Below, piece after piece: positions 1-12,800 of a stretch of DNA of 64,000 bases. The position numbers were made by a program, and so were the translations under genes. This DNA comes from Diphasiastrum complanatum (lineage: Eukaryota; Streptophyta; Lycopodiopsida; Lycopodiales; Lycopodiaceae): assembly GCA_029204225.1 (NCBI GenBank), contig CM055102.1:34402585-34466584 (forward strand), read 5' to 3'. The notes beneath the pieces were generated by a model, which saw only the letters and a list, made by a program, of their open reading frames with translations, was not told the DNA's origin and ran no database searches. Within the stretch, counting starts at the first letter, position 1; every line of letters starts with the position of its first letter.

Positions 1-917
1 ATCAAATCAAATCAAATCTTTCCAATGCTTTTGACATGAGCGATCTAGGATTGATGCGCTATTGTCTTGGCATTGAAGTATGGCAAAAAGGAAGACGTTG
101 TCTTTCTTACACAAAGCAAATATGCACAAGATTTGTTTTATAAGTTCGATATGCAGGATTGTAAGCCCTTAAGCACACCGATGGATGTCAACACGAAGCT
201 TACTACATATGATGAATCTGAGAAAGTGGATGCTTATTTGTACAGGTAGCTCGTGGGTAGTTTGATTTACTTAACACACACACGACTTCATATTGCCTAC
301 GTTGTTGGTGTTGTAAGTCAGTTTATGCAAGATCCTAGTCAAGCACATTGGAAGTTTGCCAAACGTATTCTCAGGTACATTTGTGGAACACTAAATTTTA
401 GTTTGAAATATGATCAACCTGAAATGCTAATGCTGGTAGGTTATACAGATGCAGATTGGGCAAGTAACATTGATGACAAAAGATCTACCAATGGTCATAC
501 ATTCAGTTATGTGTAGCTACAGTTTCATGAAGCTGCAAAAAGCACCCTGCAATAGCCTTATCTTCGAAGGAAGCTGAATATCGTGCTCTCAGCAATGCTA
601 CACAGGAAGCGGTATGGTTATGAAGATTGCTTGTCGATTTAGGTCAACCGCAGGTGGGCGCAACGACAATATCTTGTGACAATCAAAGTTGCATTCACCT
701 TGTTGAAAATCTTGTACTACACGCTCGAACCAAGCACACCGAGATACACTATCACTTTGTTTGAGAGAAAATTCTTGATGGAGCCATTGATCTTGTTTTC
801 TATAAATTTGAAGATCAAGTGGCAGATATATTTACTAAGTCATTAGGTAGATGTAAATTTGAAAATTTTCGCATTCTATTAGGAATAGAAGAGTGCAATT
901 TTATCGTTGAGGGAGAG
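1..917 (+). pseudogene. Ty1-copia pol remnant (end of RT and RNase H), left end cut by window
   Basis: Stop-riddled copia pol. Recognisable in order: SDLGLMRYCLGIEVW (end of RT), a STPMD-like linker, the region matching GSLIYLTHTRLHIAY, then ALSSKEAEYRALSNATQEAV, SCDNQSCIHLVENLV and ARTKHTEIHYHFV (RNase H), and DQVADIFTKSLG. It ends at a purine-rich tract (TTGAGGGAGAG, about 907-917) just before an LTR. Several stops and frameshifts show it is long dead. It belongs to intron 11 of the kinase gene. Confidence 0.85.
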
Positions 918-1100
918 TGTTAGAAATCAATGATAAACTCCAATTATTGTTTTTTACGATGTACTCTCACTGTTGCTAGTTGTTACCAGCTATAACTAGT
1001 TGTAGGCTAGACTATTAGTCACCTCCTAGTATTTCTCTCTCTCTCTCTCTATCAGGGTTTATCGTTTGCAGTATTTCTCGTTTGCAGACTACTATGCTTT
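918..1100 (+). repeat. copia 3' LTR, probably truncated
   Basis: Begins TGTTAGAAATC right after the purine tract, the normal 3' LTR position. It includes a short (TC)n near 1038-1050. The far boundary is uncertain because LINE sequence starts near 1100. Confidence 0.55.
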
Positions 1101-2925
1101 CAAACATGATTTGGTCTAAGCCTTCAGTTCCACATTAGATTATCCAGGCCGAGTTTGCAATCATAACTCTACAAGTTGAGGCTATATTCAAGATGATTGT
1201 ATTTATTCAGAGATTATTGAGTCTCCCCAAGTGACGCTATCCTCCGTTAGCTCTCTTGTTGTCTCAAATGTTGACTTGGGCCACTAGTTTTCATGGTACT
1301 CACAAGCCACTCATTTATTACGCACATATGACATGACTATCTTAGAGTTACTTGAGGGATCTCACCAGTACACTTGAGGTTAAATTTATCGCGCCTATCT
1401 ACAACGGACATGGCAAGGTCCTCGTGGGGCTAAGCTAGATTTCTCCTATTCCCATTTCCTCAAGTTGAATATTATTGGTCTACCAATATTACCTCCATAT
1501 TTGGATAGTGGTCTCTCACATTGCTTATGGTTCACACTGGGACAAATATGAGTTTCCTCACACCAGCTTTATGTGGAGACATGACGTTTTCAAGGCACTC
1601 CACGAAAGCAGAGGACGTTGTGTTGCTTTGATGATACGCATGATGTTTCTTCTACATCGACATACATGCCAAGAGACCAATTTGGAGATGTAGGCTCCCA
1701 GCCATAGATTACCTCTTTTTTCTTGAGGAGATGTAATGAAGACCCACCGTGCACGAGATATAGAAAACCTAGAGGCCACACTCCTAATTCATGCCACTAA
1801 TATACTTGCACCCATTTTGGCCTCACTCATTAATCATGATGTCATTTCTGGCTTTCCCCCATCATGGTGCACCAATATCATTCACCCCATCCACAGGAGT
1901 CGTGACCCCATGAAGGCTGATAACTATCATGCCATTATGATTGGGCACATTGTGGCTAAGCTTTATGGCAGTGATTAGTGGCAAGGTAGAGACATGGAGT
2001 CTACATGCTTCAGAACACAGTGTGCACCAATATCATTCACCCCATCCACAACAGTGGTGACCCCATGAAGCCTAATAACTATCGTATCATTATGATTGGG
2101 CACATTGTGGCTAAGCTTTATGGCACTATCCTTCATGCAGTGATTAGTGGCAAGGTAGAGACATGGAGTCTACATGCTTCAGGACACAACACTCCACCAC
2201 TAATCATGTGTTCACACTTTGCAATCATTGAGGAGGCCAGGTCCAGACATGAGAGAGTTTACTGCTGCTTTGTGGATTTCTAAAAAGCGTCCCACGTCAT
2301 ATACTCATCCAGAGGTTGAGAGATCATGAGAGTCAAGAGTACTATTGGGGTGAAGCAGGGCTGTTCCCTCTCCCCCCCACTTTTTGGCTTGTATATTGAT
2401 GAGCTTGAGAAAGCTATCAACCAGGATCGTGGTATTTGATGCAAGCTCGGTGATATACTAATTTCCATTTTACTTTATGCTGATGATGTGGCACTGCTTT
2501 CCTCTTCTATTGTGGGGTTGTAGAGGCATTTGGATACATTATAGGATTTTAAGGACCTATTTGATTTGATTGTGCGTACCAGAAAAACCCAGATCATGAT
2601 CTTTAATACCTCCAGGACCTTTATGCAGCCGCAAGTATTCACTCTAGGAGGACAACCACTCTTATACTTATTTGGGGACATCCTTCCCTGGACCTGCTTT
2701 CAGTATCGGGATGCCCCGAGTAAATGTAAATTGTTTGACACTATCGTTTAACCGACAATTATGTATGCAGCAAAGCTGACATAGTGGACTAGTACCTCTC
2801 GTCTACAGATCAGTATGCTTGCACGTATGATACAGGCTAAGCCCTCCGTTTGAGGCTATTTTCAGGTTGATTATATATATTTAGAGGGTAATGAGTCTTG
2901 TGTTTCTGGAGACATTTATATGCTC
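1100..2925 (+). mobile_element. L1-type LINE ORF2 fragment, internally rearranged
   Basis: Degenerate LINE reverse transcriptase. The 3' part of ORF2 comes first (1100-1700, matching the segment after the RT core), followed by upstream RT sequence (1736-2880): [59 protein letters not shown] and KTQIMIFNTSR. The order is therefore permuted relative to an intact LINE, either two copies or a rearrangement. The YADD active site is still readable but frames are broken. Its 3' end is separated by a copia insertion and resumes at 6824. Confidence 0.8.
1868..2194 (+). repeat. Tandem duplication inside the LINE
   Basis: Two imperfect copies start at TGCACCAATATC, 1868 and 2023. Both contain the IIMIGHIVAKLYG-coding stretch and end with ACATGGAGTCTACATGCTTC. 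The first copy lacks about 18 bp present in the second. Confidence 0.8.
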
Positions 2926-2930
2926 CCTTT

Positions 2931-3352
2931 ACTAGGGATGAATGTTTATTTGTACTCCCTCGTGTTTGATTGGCCGTGCCTACGTGTTATTACAAGAGCC
3001 ATTACTATTTATAGTAAGTCATTTTTAGGTCATGCACATAGGTGGGCACACTACTAGTAGAATAGGACTTGGTTTTACAACTTATAAATACATCTTGGTT
3101 CTTTACCCAAAATAGGTAGTGATAATAGCAATTAGCTTTTTGTCTTTAGCTATTTGCTTTATGCATTTAGTTTTTCATAAAGATTAGAGAGCATTTATGT
3201 AGGTTGGCACCACCATAATTCATTCCAGTGTTTTAAGCTTTGCTCAATTCTTCTATGATCTGCGTTCTCTTTAATCTCTATATCGATCTTGATTTGTGAG
3301 TGCTAGTAGGACTAGTTAACTCCATGTAGAATTTGTAGATCAAATTCTGACA
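2931..3352 (+). repeat. 5' LTR of nested copia element (family alpha)
   Basis: Aligns along its length with 6411-6823 and ends ...AATTCTGACA just before a primer site. Its first bases (ACTAGGGATG) have lost the TG start. CCTTT at 2926-2930 matches CCTTT at 6824-6828, a plausible 5-bp target-site duplication. Confidence 0.85.
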
Positions 3353-3366
3353 TGGTATCGGAGCAA
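3353..3366 (+). other. Primer-binding site (initiator-Met tRNA type)
   Basis: TGGTATCGGAGCAA directly follows the LTR. It differs by one base from the usual copia site TGGTATCAGAGC. Confidence 0.85.
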
Positions 3367-3401
3367 GCTTTGTGATCGTGGAGCTGTCAAGATCAAAACA
3401 T

Positions 3402-5830
3402 TTTTTTTTTTGATTTTTTTCTTTTAGAGAGAGAGAGAATTAGAATTATATTAATGTCTATCAAGTGCCCATGGGCACATAAGACAAGTAAAAAGTACAT
3501 CAAAAAAAAAGGAGCAATGTCCACGTAGGACTTATTTCTAAAAGCTAAACTAGATCAAGAAAACAGAGAGAAAAACGAAGCTTAACCTCCAACTCTGTCG
3601 AGGGTACAATATCAGTAGCTTAACCACCAGCTACACAGAGGGAAACAGAAAACTGATATAAGTTAACTAACTAGCTAAGTGGATATAAAGAACGTGACAT
3701 GGTGAGTCTGGTGAAGAGCCCTGGGCCTGGAGGAGCGAAGAGGATGCTGGAGCTCTAGCCATCGTATTGGAATGCCTATCTCACTGTCAAAAGTCTCATC
3801 ACTATCCCTCTTCTGGAAAAAGTGCGTAATGTGTGACTGGCTATGATCCACATCAAAAGCATCCAATAAAAGAGAGGATCTCAGAGTAAACATCTCTCGT
3901 AATAACATACCAACACATCTCGCATCTAAGTAGGCAAGGAAAGAACCAAGTGTAAGTGGAGTATCTCTATATAAGCAATAGTATCTGCCTCTGATCTCAT
4001 AGTAGGCCGGACATCGAAAAATGAAGTGGAACTCAACCTCTCTCATGTAATGAGCAACACTAACAAATTCGTAGTGGCCGAGGTGTGTCTGTGTATATGC
4101 CTGTCTCAATAGGATGCTGGTGAGAAGAGACCCTAAGCTGACCGATACGATAGTGTAGGCCGAAACATAACGTCTGACACAAATAACCCGGCCGAATGGG
4201 GATCCCGAAAACATCAAGCTGAAGAAGATGAGTGTGATAAAAATGAAGCTTGACCCGTGATGGATCTGGGTGAGACCACACTGTGCGGATGTAGGCCCTG
4301 TAAATCTGCTGGCGGATAAATGCATGTGTCCCATTCGGGAGATCAGATATAGAAAAACCCCACATACTCAAAAGGTCAGAAACACACTGAAACCATGAGG
4401 ACTTAGCCTGCTGACTAGCCAGAGTGTGAGAGGATGTGAGAGCTGCAGCCATGTATCTGGATGAATCAAGCTCTGAGAATCTATGAATGAATGTGATAAT
4501 CCGAAATATAGCCTCAACAATCAATGGTGGAGAGGCAAACTCCGCAAATAGGATATCATGGGGAACTGACTGCTTCGCACGGATCATCCGGCTAAGCATA
4601 ATGATCTGCAAACGTGAAATAACACTCCACATATCTCTGGATAAGCCTGGACACCATGTCTCCGCTGACTATAGAGCAACTGGAGAGACAGTGGCAAAAA
4701 AGAGGCGACAGCGCGTATCAGGATCATGTACATAATAACTAGAAGAAAACCTCTCCATCTGGACAAGAACAGAGTGCCCCTTGCGGAGCCTAGACAGTGC
4801 AGCTGGTTTAAAAGTGAGCAATGGACTAGTAAAAAGGACACCCAGGTATGTATAAGAGGCTACTATATCCAGTGGCTGCCCATCATAGTAGAACATCGTG
4901 TCTCTCATATGCTGTCGATTGGTGTTGAACACCATGACCTTAGTCTTACAAATGTTCACCATCAAACCCCATGTCTGGCAGAAAGTATATAAAGCATCAA
5001 GGTGTTGTTGAAGCCCCGATCTCGATAGTAGTATCACGTCATCCGCATATAGTAGAATAGGGATAATCATATCTGCTAACGGACAGCCATCTCCACCCTC
5101 TTCCCTAATAATCCGCTCAAGATCATCAATGTATAGAGCAAAGAGAGTAGGGGACAAAGGACATCCCTGCTTAACTCCCACTGTACTATGAATATAAGAA
5201 GACCGTCCATCACCATCTCGAAAGCGAGCCAACACTCTCTCATACAATGGGATGATAGCAGCAATGATCTCTTGAGAAAAGCCAAGCGATGCTAGGCGCT
5301 GGAGTAAAAGGTGTCTTGGAACAGAATCAAAGGCTTTGCGGAAGTCCACAAAGCAACAATAAACCCTCTGCTTCCTGAACTTAGCCTCCTCTATAATACA
5401 TCTCAGGATGAATATCTGGTCAGCCGTGGAGTAGCCCAGCGCGAAAACCTGCCTGTCCCATAGCTTGTAACGCCTCTGTCTATGCATGAGAGCTGATAAT
5501 AGACTGCAAAACTGATCCATATAGCTTGGCCATAGTATGACTGATCATAATAGTGCGATCGTTGTCTACATTCAAAGGATCCCCGGCTTTGAGGATAGGG
5601 TGTAAAAGGTTGGTGCACCAAGATGTGGGGAGACCAAAGATGACAGATTGGCTAAAAATATGGGAAATGTACGGGGCAATAATGTGAGCAACTGGTTTTA
5701 GGAAGTCCATGCTTAAGACGTCAACATCAGTGACTTTTTGGGTCTGACCATTTTGAATGGTGTTTTCGACCATAGATGGGGTGAAGAGGGTGAATTCTGA
5801 AAGGCGTGGGGAAAGAGAAATGGAAAGAGC
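3402..5830 (-). mobile_element. 5'-truncated L1-type LINE, best-preserved RT in window
   Basis: Minus-strand LINE ORF2 without its endonuclease. From 5' to 3': [91 protein letters not shown] (active site intact, within an 850-nt open frame at 4669-5520), [38 protein letters not shown], and a C-terminal zinc-binding-like part ([20 protein letters not shown]). The 3' end carries a CTTGTCTTATGTGCC motif, then an A-rich tail seen as the T-run at 3402-3422. It sits inside the copia at 2931-6823. Frames break near 5480-5520 and near 4640, so it is not functional. Confidence 0.88.
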
Positions 5831-5834
5831 AAGA

Positions 5835-6410
5835 TGGAAGAATTCCTATGTTAGAGTGCAAGCCTATTTCTATGCCACATGATAGTGGATGTAACCTTAC
5901 TAAAGATGAGAAGGATCATGATTTGGATGAGACGTTATATAGAAAGCTTGTTGGAAGCTTAATCTATCGAACTACTACGAGACCAGATATTGCTTATGCT
6001 ATTAGTATGACTGGTCAATTTATGGCTAAGCCTAAGTTGATTGGAGAGCTGCTAAGCGAATACTCAGATATATCCAGGGTACATTGAAATTTGGTATTCT
6101 CTTGGGAGACCGGATGATTTGAAGTTACAGGCGATCTACAGATGGTATAGGCCACACCTACAGTACTTCAGTGCGATAATCAAAGTTGTATCAAATTGGC
6201 AAAGAATCCAGTTTTTCACAGCAGGACAGAGCACATTGAAGTACAACAACACTTCATCAAAGAGAAGATTCCGAGTGGTGAAGTGGAGCTTATCCATTGC
6301 CTATGGAAGAGCAAGTTGCAGATATCTTTACCAAAGAACTTGGCAAAGAAAAGTTTTAGAAGTTTAGAGAATTTCGAGTAATAGATACCAAAGTAAACAT
6401 TAAGGGGGAG
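5835..6410 (+). pseudogene. copia RT/RNase H end plus polypurine tract (family alpha)
   Basis: Resumes the copia interrupted by the [61 protein letters not shown], then LQCDNQSCIKLAKNPVFHSR and HIEVQQHFIKEKIPSGEVEL in another frame. TAAGGGGGAG at 6401-6410 is the polypurine tract. Gag, protease, integrase and most RT are missing. Confidence 0.85.
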
Positions 6411-6823
6411 TGTTAGCAATTAATGTTTATTTGTACTCCCTAGTGTTTGATTGGCCATGCCTGTGTGCTATTATAAGGGCCATTATAAAAATTTTTTACT
6501 CATATACGTGGGCGCACTACTAGTAGAATAGGACTTGGTTTTACAACTTAGAAATACATCTTGGTTCTTTACCCAAAATAGGTAGTGATAATAGCAATTA
6601 GCTTTTTGTCTTTAGCTATTTGCTTTATGCTTTTAGCTTTTCATATAGACTAGAGAAAGTATTTATGTAGGCTAGCGGCCCACCATAATTCATTCCAGTG
6701 TTTTAGAGCTTTGCTCAATTCTTCTATAATCTGAGTTCTCTTTAATCTCTATACTGATCTTGATTGGTGAGTACTAGTAGGACTAATTAACTCCATCTAA
6801 AATTTGTAGATTAAATTCTGACA
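6411..6823 (+). repeat. 3' LTR of nested copia element (family alpha)
   Basis: 413 bp, TGTTAGCAATT...TTCTGACA. It pairs with 2931-3352; roughly 90% alike by eye, so an old insertion. Flanked by CCTTT. Confidence 0.9.
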
Positions 6824-6900
6824 CCTTTTAGTATTTATCATACTTGAGATGTACTTACTTGGTCTTATATGCCCTTTGGCATCAAAAGACATTAATAAAA
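6824..6900 (+). mobile_element. LINE 3' end, separated from 1100-2925 by the copia
   Basis: Contains GGTCTTATATGCCCTTTGGC and ATTAATAAAACTC, the family 3'-terminal motif also seen near 11206-11236 and, on the minus strand, near 3460-3500. It runs straight into the (TC)n tract. Confidence 0.7.
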
Positions 6901-6904
6901 CTCT

Positions 6905-6973
<69 letters not shown>
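6901..6973. repeat. (TC)n microsatellite abutting the exon 11 splice donor
   Basis: About 70 bp of TC with a TCGCTCGC interruption at its left end. On the gene strand it is (GA)n and forms the first bases of intron 11. Confidence 0.97.
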
Positions 6974-6974
<1 letters not shown>

Positions 6975-7055
6975 TGCATAGAGTTCAAGCCAGTCCATGG
7001 CACTTGTTCAGTGGCCAATTCCCACAAAATGACACCAAAACTGTAGACATCAGAC
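6974..7055 (-). CDS. PAS-Raf kinase exon 11 (subdomain IX), last exon in window
   Basis: 82 nt. Encodes [18 protein letters not shown] and [10 protein letters not shown]. Acceptor TGCAG|GTCTGAT, donor ATGCAG|GTGAGA. The intron opens directly with about 70 nt of (GA)n. Relatives continue with VVGAVGFM..., which I cannot find between 1 and 6973, where only retroelement sequence is present. The remaining exons are therefore inferred to lie left of this window. Confidence 0.94.
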
Positions 7056-9821
7056 CTGCACAAAGATATCGGTAGCTCAATTGTCTTTTGCATTCAGCAA
7101 AAGAAGTTAACTCTAGCAGCTTCACATAAGCCACTTGTGCAATCAATCTAACTTTCCAATTTCTTTATGATTTTATCAAACAAATAAAAGAGAACAAATA
7201 ACCCAAGTCAATATGCAACCAATTTCCACTTTTGGTTCTTACGTCTCATTCGATGGTTCACTACGTAGCACTTCAGGTGCCATCCATTGTGGCTGCAATT
7301 AGAACAATACAGTTTGATTGAATTGATATATGAAAGCACAATAATAAACAGATGTCACATCTTTAAGAACAAACAATTTTGTTTCTAATGGAAATTATGA
7401 TGAACAAAACAGAATGTATAACAGGTTTTCTCATTTCAATGTGCAACGGAATTTGACTTGCACAAACTTTTAGACACAGATTACCGTTCCCATTCCAGAT
7501 TTTGCTGTCAAAAACGTGCCATGCTTAAGACGTGATAAACCAAAGTCTCCAACCTGCATAAGATTTTAATTGCAACTGTTTACAAAGCTCTAAACTCCTC
7601 TCAAAACATGAATAGCTTGGATCTAGAGCACATATTCAGCAACTTGCCAGGGTAAAATGCATAAAAATAAAGACTTAGCTAACCTTCACAGTCCAGTTTC
7701 TATCAACGAGGAGATTTGAGGATTTCAGGTCACGATGTACAATCGGGGGTGTAAAATGATGCAAATAATTCATTCCTCGAGCCTATAAACACCAGTGCCA
7801 CAAGTTGTCATTATATCTAGAAACTACTCGATGGATCTGGACGTCAAAAAGCTGCAACGATTTCCTTACCATAGTTAGCAGATGACTGCAACTACAAAGG
7901 GACTATATTCTCCTGAGAGAAACAAATTGCTAAAAAGTTAACAGTCAGAATAAGGCTTAAGTTGGATATTGACTCACATACCACATCCAATGCCATTCGC
8001 AAGCGACGTTTCCAGTCCATTCCTGGAGTATGACGATGAAGCAAGCGAAAAAGACTTCCCCTGTACCCAATAACAGTACGAAAGTCACATTAGACTGAGA
8101 AACTTTTAAGTCGTCAATCAGCACAACAATTTTTCAGAAATACATGCTCTATCACCATCAAAGAAAGCAAGCTAGAAGCTACTAATCCTTGCAAAGTAAT
8201 TGAGAGAGTAAAGAATAGCATGTACCGAGGTAGGAACTCAGTGACTATACCAAGACGCTCAGGAGAAGTTATTGCCCCCATATAGAGCAAGACATTCGGA
8301 TGTCTCAATCTTCTCATAAGAGCAACCTGTAATCACAGATGTTGGCAGGAATGTTACATGGTCTGAGCAAAAGCACCGTTTATTCTCTTAATCAGCTACT
8401 CTTAAGCTTCATTGATACAAAATCATAAAAAGATGAATTTCAGGAAGCAGAGCAGAATGAACCTAAAGTATATGAATAAGAGAGCTACTGATGCTCTCGG
8501 ACGATACTAAGGTATTAGGTACTTGGGCCAAAAACTTCCCAATCGGCAGCCAATCTCTTGATACACATCATCCAAAATTGTCAGCCAACAGCAGGGATCT
8601 AGTTATGAATGTACTATAAAGAGCACTTTAGACACTATTAGGGTCTTTTACTCATTTGGCAGCTCAGATATTGCTATGCAAGTGTTCATTTATTAATTTA
8701 GACCCATGTATGCTGAATAAGATGCCACCTATGTTTCACCGAACAACAAAAAGGTAGGGGCCAATTGATACATAAAATAATTGGGCCCTTTCACAGACGA
8801 ACCCAATAAGTCCCAAGCATGTAAGAACCCCTCGATCCTCCACCTGTGATTACTAAGCACTCTAGAGCTAGGCATAGGACAACCATCCCATCCAACTCTC
8901 ACACCCATCCTATAGGATTACTAAGGCACACCTGATCCACCATCAGACTCCTCACTAAGGCATCCCATACAATGTTTCATGAATAGCTGATTCATTGAAG
9001 TTTGAATCCCATATTTAATTTGATTTGAGTCAAATCAGCCCAGGTTTATGAGCAAATCAGACCCAATGGAAAAGAAAAACCCAACAATCAATAAACCCAC
9101 CGGTTCAGTTTTATTTTTCTCTCTTTTCTACAATTCTTGGGAGCTATTTGTCAGAAAAACTTGGACAAAGTTCAAGACGAGAAGAGGAACGAGAGAAGAG
9201 CGAGGAGGAGAGAGATTAGAGTAGGGAGGAGTGAGAAAATTAGGAGGGGGTGTGTGGTAGCTTGTCACTTGGAGTTTATGAGAGGACAAGAGCACATGGA
9301 GGTAGTATTTAGGATGATGGGCATTACTTAGAAGTTAAGATTTAGGAAATAGAGGAGATTGTAGGGAGGAGCAATAACGATTAAGTAGAACATAGGAAGT
9401 CAAGAATCAAGGGAACATGAAACTTGAAAGACAAGTTAGATGGAGGATTAGAATCAAGAAAAGGGGATTAGATTGAGGAGAGGTATAAGGGAAGTCAATA
9501 GTTAGTACTAATGAGAGGGAATATGGAGGAACTTAGAAGAGGGTTTTAGACTAGGTATTTTAGTAAAAAATTTAGGATTTTTCTTCTAAGTACTTTACAG
9601 TATTTGATTATTAAGAGATGGCAAAGATCCTGCTTGGGACCATGTGACCACTGTAGGCAAGATATGGCACCTCAGGCACATGCAAGTAATGCAAAAATAC
9701 CTACACAAGTGGCCCCTGTGACTACGAGCACATCTTGGATTTGTTCATGGTTATGACATCATTGTTTTCCCATAAGCACCAGAAGACATAACATTGTCAT
9801 AACATTGTTTGACTGTAGGTG

Positions 9822-9883
<62 letters not shown>

Positions 9884-12800
9884 GGTGCCATCCCTGCAGC
9901 GGCCAGCGCCAGGGATGGCGGATGCTCTGTTGTGGGCGCCCTCCATCGCTGTTGCTGCTGGCCCTCCATCGCTGCCCTGCTGGGCCTCCATCGCTGCTTT
10001 TCTACCGTGTTGTTGGTCCTCCACCGCTGCTCTACCCTGTTGTTGCGGATCTGCTCCATCGCTACCCATCGCGACTGCTCCATCGCTGTCCAACGGCAAA
10101 GGAGCCGTTGCCTCTACTCCTGAACCATCCTCTGTTTCCAGCATGGCTTCAGCATCTTCCTTACAGCCAAATCCGCCTACCCCTTCTCCTTCTATGCCTG
10201 TCGCAGTTCCTATCTCCCCATCAAACCCTATTCTTGATAATAGTGAAACTATTGTAGCTATTCCCTTGACTCCAGACACTCAGTAGCACCTGTTTCTTTC
10301 CCTCCATATGCCTTGGTCAAACTTCTTCGGGATGATCAACTCCCTCTATTTGAATACCTTCACAATCACAGAGAGCAACTGGCTTCTCATGATTCTCTGC
10401 TTCTAGGGGTGCAATCGCATCTTCAGAAGTTGGATACTTCCATTCAAGAACTCAAGAATGAAGTTGCAGTTATAAAAAGTGAAGCTTCTTCTCAAATCGC
10501 TACTTCAGCTAAAATCCAGCATCTCGAAAATCAGGTGGAACAGCACCATACGGCTGTCCAATCATGGGCAGATGTGCTTAAAGGTTCGTCTACAATTATC
10601 TCTCCACCTTCACCTTCACCTTCGTTTATCTCAGCCACGTTCACTGAGAGCCGTCTGCGAGAACATAAAGCTCTCAATGTTCGTGTTAGAGGTATCCCGA
10701 ACTCTCAAAATGTTGTCAAAGAAGCTGAGAAGTCTTCAACACCATAGCAAAGGTATGGAAGGAAATCTTCAACACCATAGCAAAGGTATGGAAACTGCCT
10801 GGCGACCTAAGAAGGACCTGGATACTCTTGTCATCTGCTTCACATCAGTGTCTCACCGACGTGAAGTTTTAGGGAAGAGATTCCAATTGCGGGATACCAA
10901 AGTCTACCCGAACGAAGATCTTACCTTCATCCAAGTTCAAGAACGTAAGAAGGCAAGACAAGAAGCTCTATCAACTGGCAAGCGGCTTATCTCTCATGAT
11001 GGTATTATCAGACTTGTCGATCGGAAGCCTATACTTAATGAGAAGATTTCTGAGATAGAGTTTGAGATAGAGAAATGAAGAGATGTCCAGTTGAACATGT
11101 AAATGGTCTACGCACCATATAATCCTGGCTATATGAATCTCTTCTTAGTTAGTTTTGTTATTTTGCTTTGACGGCACTGATCCGTCTTGTGTCCAACTTT
11201 ATCTGATGTACTTGTTCGTCTTATACGCCGTTTGGCATTGGGTGCACAACATACACACACGTATCTAAGGACTTGTGGAAGAAACTGGATGCAAAATCCA
11301 TGAAGTGTATCTTCCTTGGGTATAGCGAAGGTGCAAACGCCATATGTGTTGTATGATGATCCCCAGAACAAGAAGAAGATTCTAAGTCGAGATGTCATCT
11401 TTGACGAATACCATTCACCCACAATACAAGAGCAAGAGCTCGAGACCTCAATTTTGCCAAGCACAAGAGGGTGAAATTGGAGAAAAGCGGAAGACTAGGA
11501 CAATACCTTGGGATAAGTGGTTGCCTACTACTAGGAAAAAGCTACCTCGGTAATATTGGGAAACAATCAAAGAGGGCATGTTGGAAGGAGAGAGCAGTGA
11601 ACAGGGTGCCAGAAGATCTATAAGGTCTCATGAGAGACAAGATACTAACTTTTCCCTTATGTCCAAAATTTTGAAAGCAAACGAGCCACAGTTCTTTCAT
11701 GAAGCCATGAAGGAAAAGGCATGGCAACAAACCATGCAGGAGGAGTATGACTCCGTTGTGCAGAATGACACATGGGAGCTCGCTACATTACCAGAAGGGA
11801 AGCAGCCAATAGGTTGCAAGTGGGTCTATCAGACCAAGTTTCATGCTCATGGAATAGTGGACAAGTACATGGCAAGGTTGGTGACGAAAGGCTATGCCCA
11901 ACAAGAGGGCTAGACTATGATGAGACATTTGCACCTATCGCTTAGATGACATCTATCAAAATCATATTAGTCTTAAGCCTCATACTTTGATTGTCCGATT
12001 GATCTAGGTTTGGTAGGGTTGATTTGGTCCACCGTCCGATCTTTATTGTTTACTTGTGGTTCACCCTTCTAGTCTAGGATCTTGGGGGTCTTCATAGTCC
12101 TAGTGGTTGCCCTATACTCATCTTCGATAGATGATAAAGCAATAGTGGGCTACTTCTTGCTTTACCAAGAAATGGCCCCTGAACCTAGGTTGGAGCAATA
12201 GCCTTCATCATTCTCCTATCGTTTTTATCACCTGCCCAATCTGAATTTGAATAACCCTTAAGCTGAAGATCAGCATCATCAATTTATTGAATCTCATAGG
12301 CATAGTCCCTCTCACATAATGTAGGATCCGCTTGATTGCCTTTCAATGTGATTCAATAAATTTACTCATGAATTGACTTGCAATCTCAACCGCATAAGCA
12401 ATATCTGGCCTAGTGGTTGTAAGGTAAATCAAGCTACTCGATAATTGACGGAAGAGTCTCATCTGCAAATGAAGGACCATCATTCTTTGATGGCTTGTTG
12501 CTTTCATCCATTCGTGTGCTAATTGGCTTGCTTTCTTGCATATTAAATTTCTTCAATACTTTTTGTGCATAATTTTCCTGGAGAAGATAACGCTTCCCTT
12601 TCCGTACCTCAATTTCTAGGCAATAGTGCAACAAACCCAAATCTTCCATCTCAAACTCACAAGAAAGATTGTCCTTAACACAAGCAACAATTTTCTTATT
12701 GCTTCTTGTAATGAGTAAGTCATCCACATAGAGCACAAGAATAACAAAGTCTTCACCTTCCTTGGAGACGTACGAATTGCAGTTAGACCTACTTTTTTCA

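Larger units (their letters stand above)
9885..11236 (+). pseudogene. LINE ORF1 relic joined to a LINE 3' end, ORF2 deleted
   Basis: An ORF1-like nucleic-acid-binding protein of plant L1 elements. A Pro/Ala/Ser-rich N-terminal part (9885-10286) is followed, in another frame, by a coiled-coil-like region ([20 protein letters not shown] and [20 protein letters not shown]). An RRM-like segment begins [13 protein letters not shown] and, after a break, continues [20 protein letters not shown] and [20 protein letters not shown]. Within about 130 bp of its end comes the family 3' motif CGTCTTATACGCCGTTTGGC, so all of ORF2 is missing. A 32-bp tandem repeat near 10732-10795 causes a frame break. Copia sequence starts at 11238. 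Confidence 0.75.

Noticed and set aside
6797-7093. Open frame reading exon 11 through (RE)n
   Set aside because: Exon 11 is real, but the Arg-Glu repeat is intron (GA)n. The donor CAG|GTGAGA ends the exon.
9797-10286. Several overlapping long open frames on both strands across (TC)n and the GC-rich minisatellite
   Set aside because: They exist only because TC/AG repeats and the CTCCATCGCTG repeat lack stops. Only the downstream frame has LINE ORF1 character.
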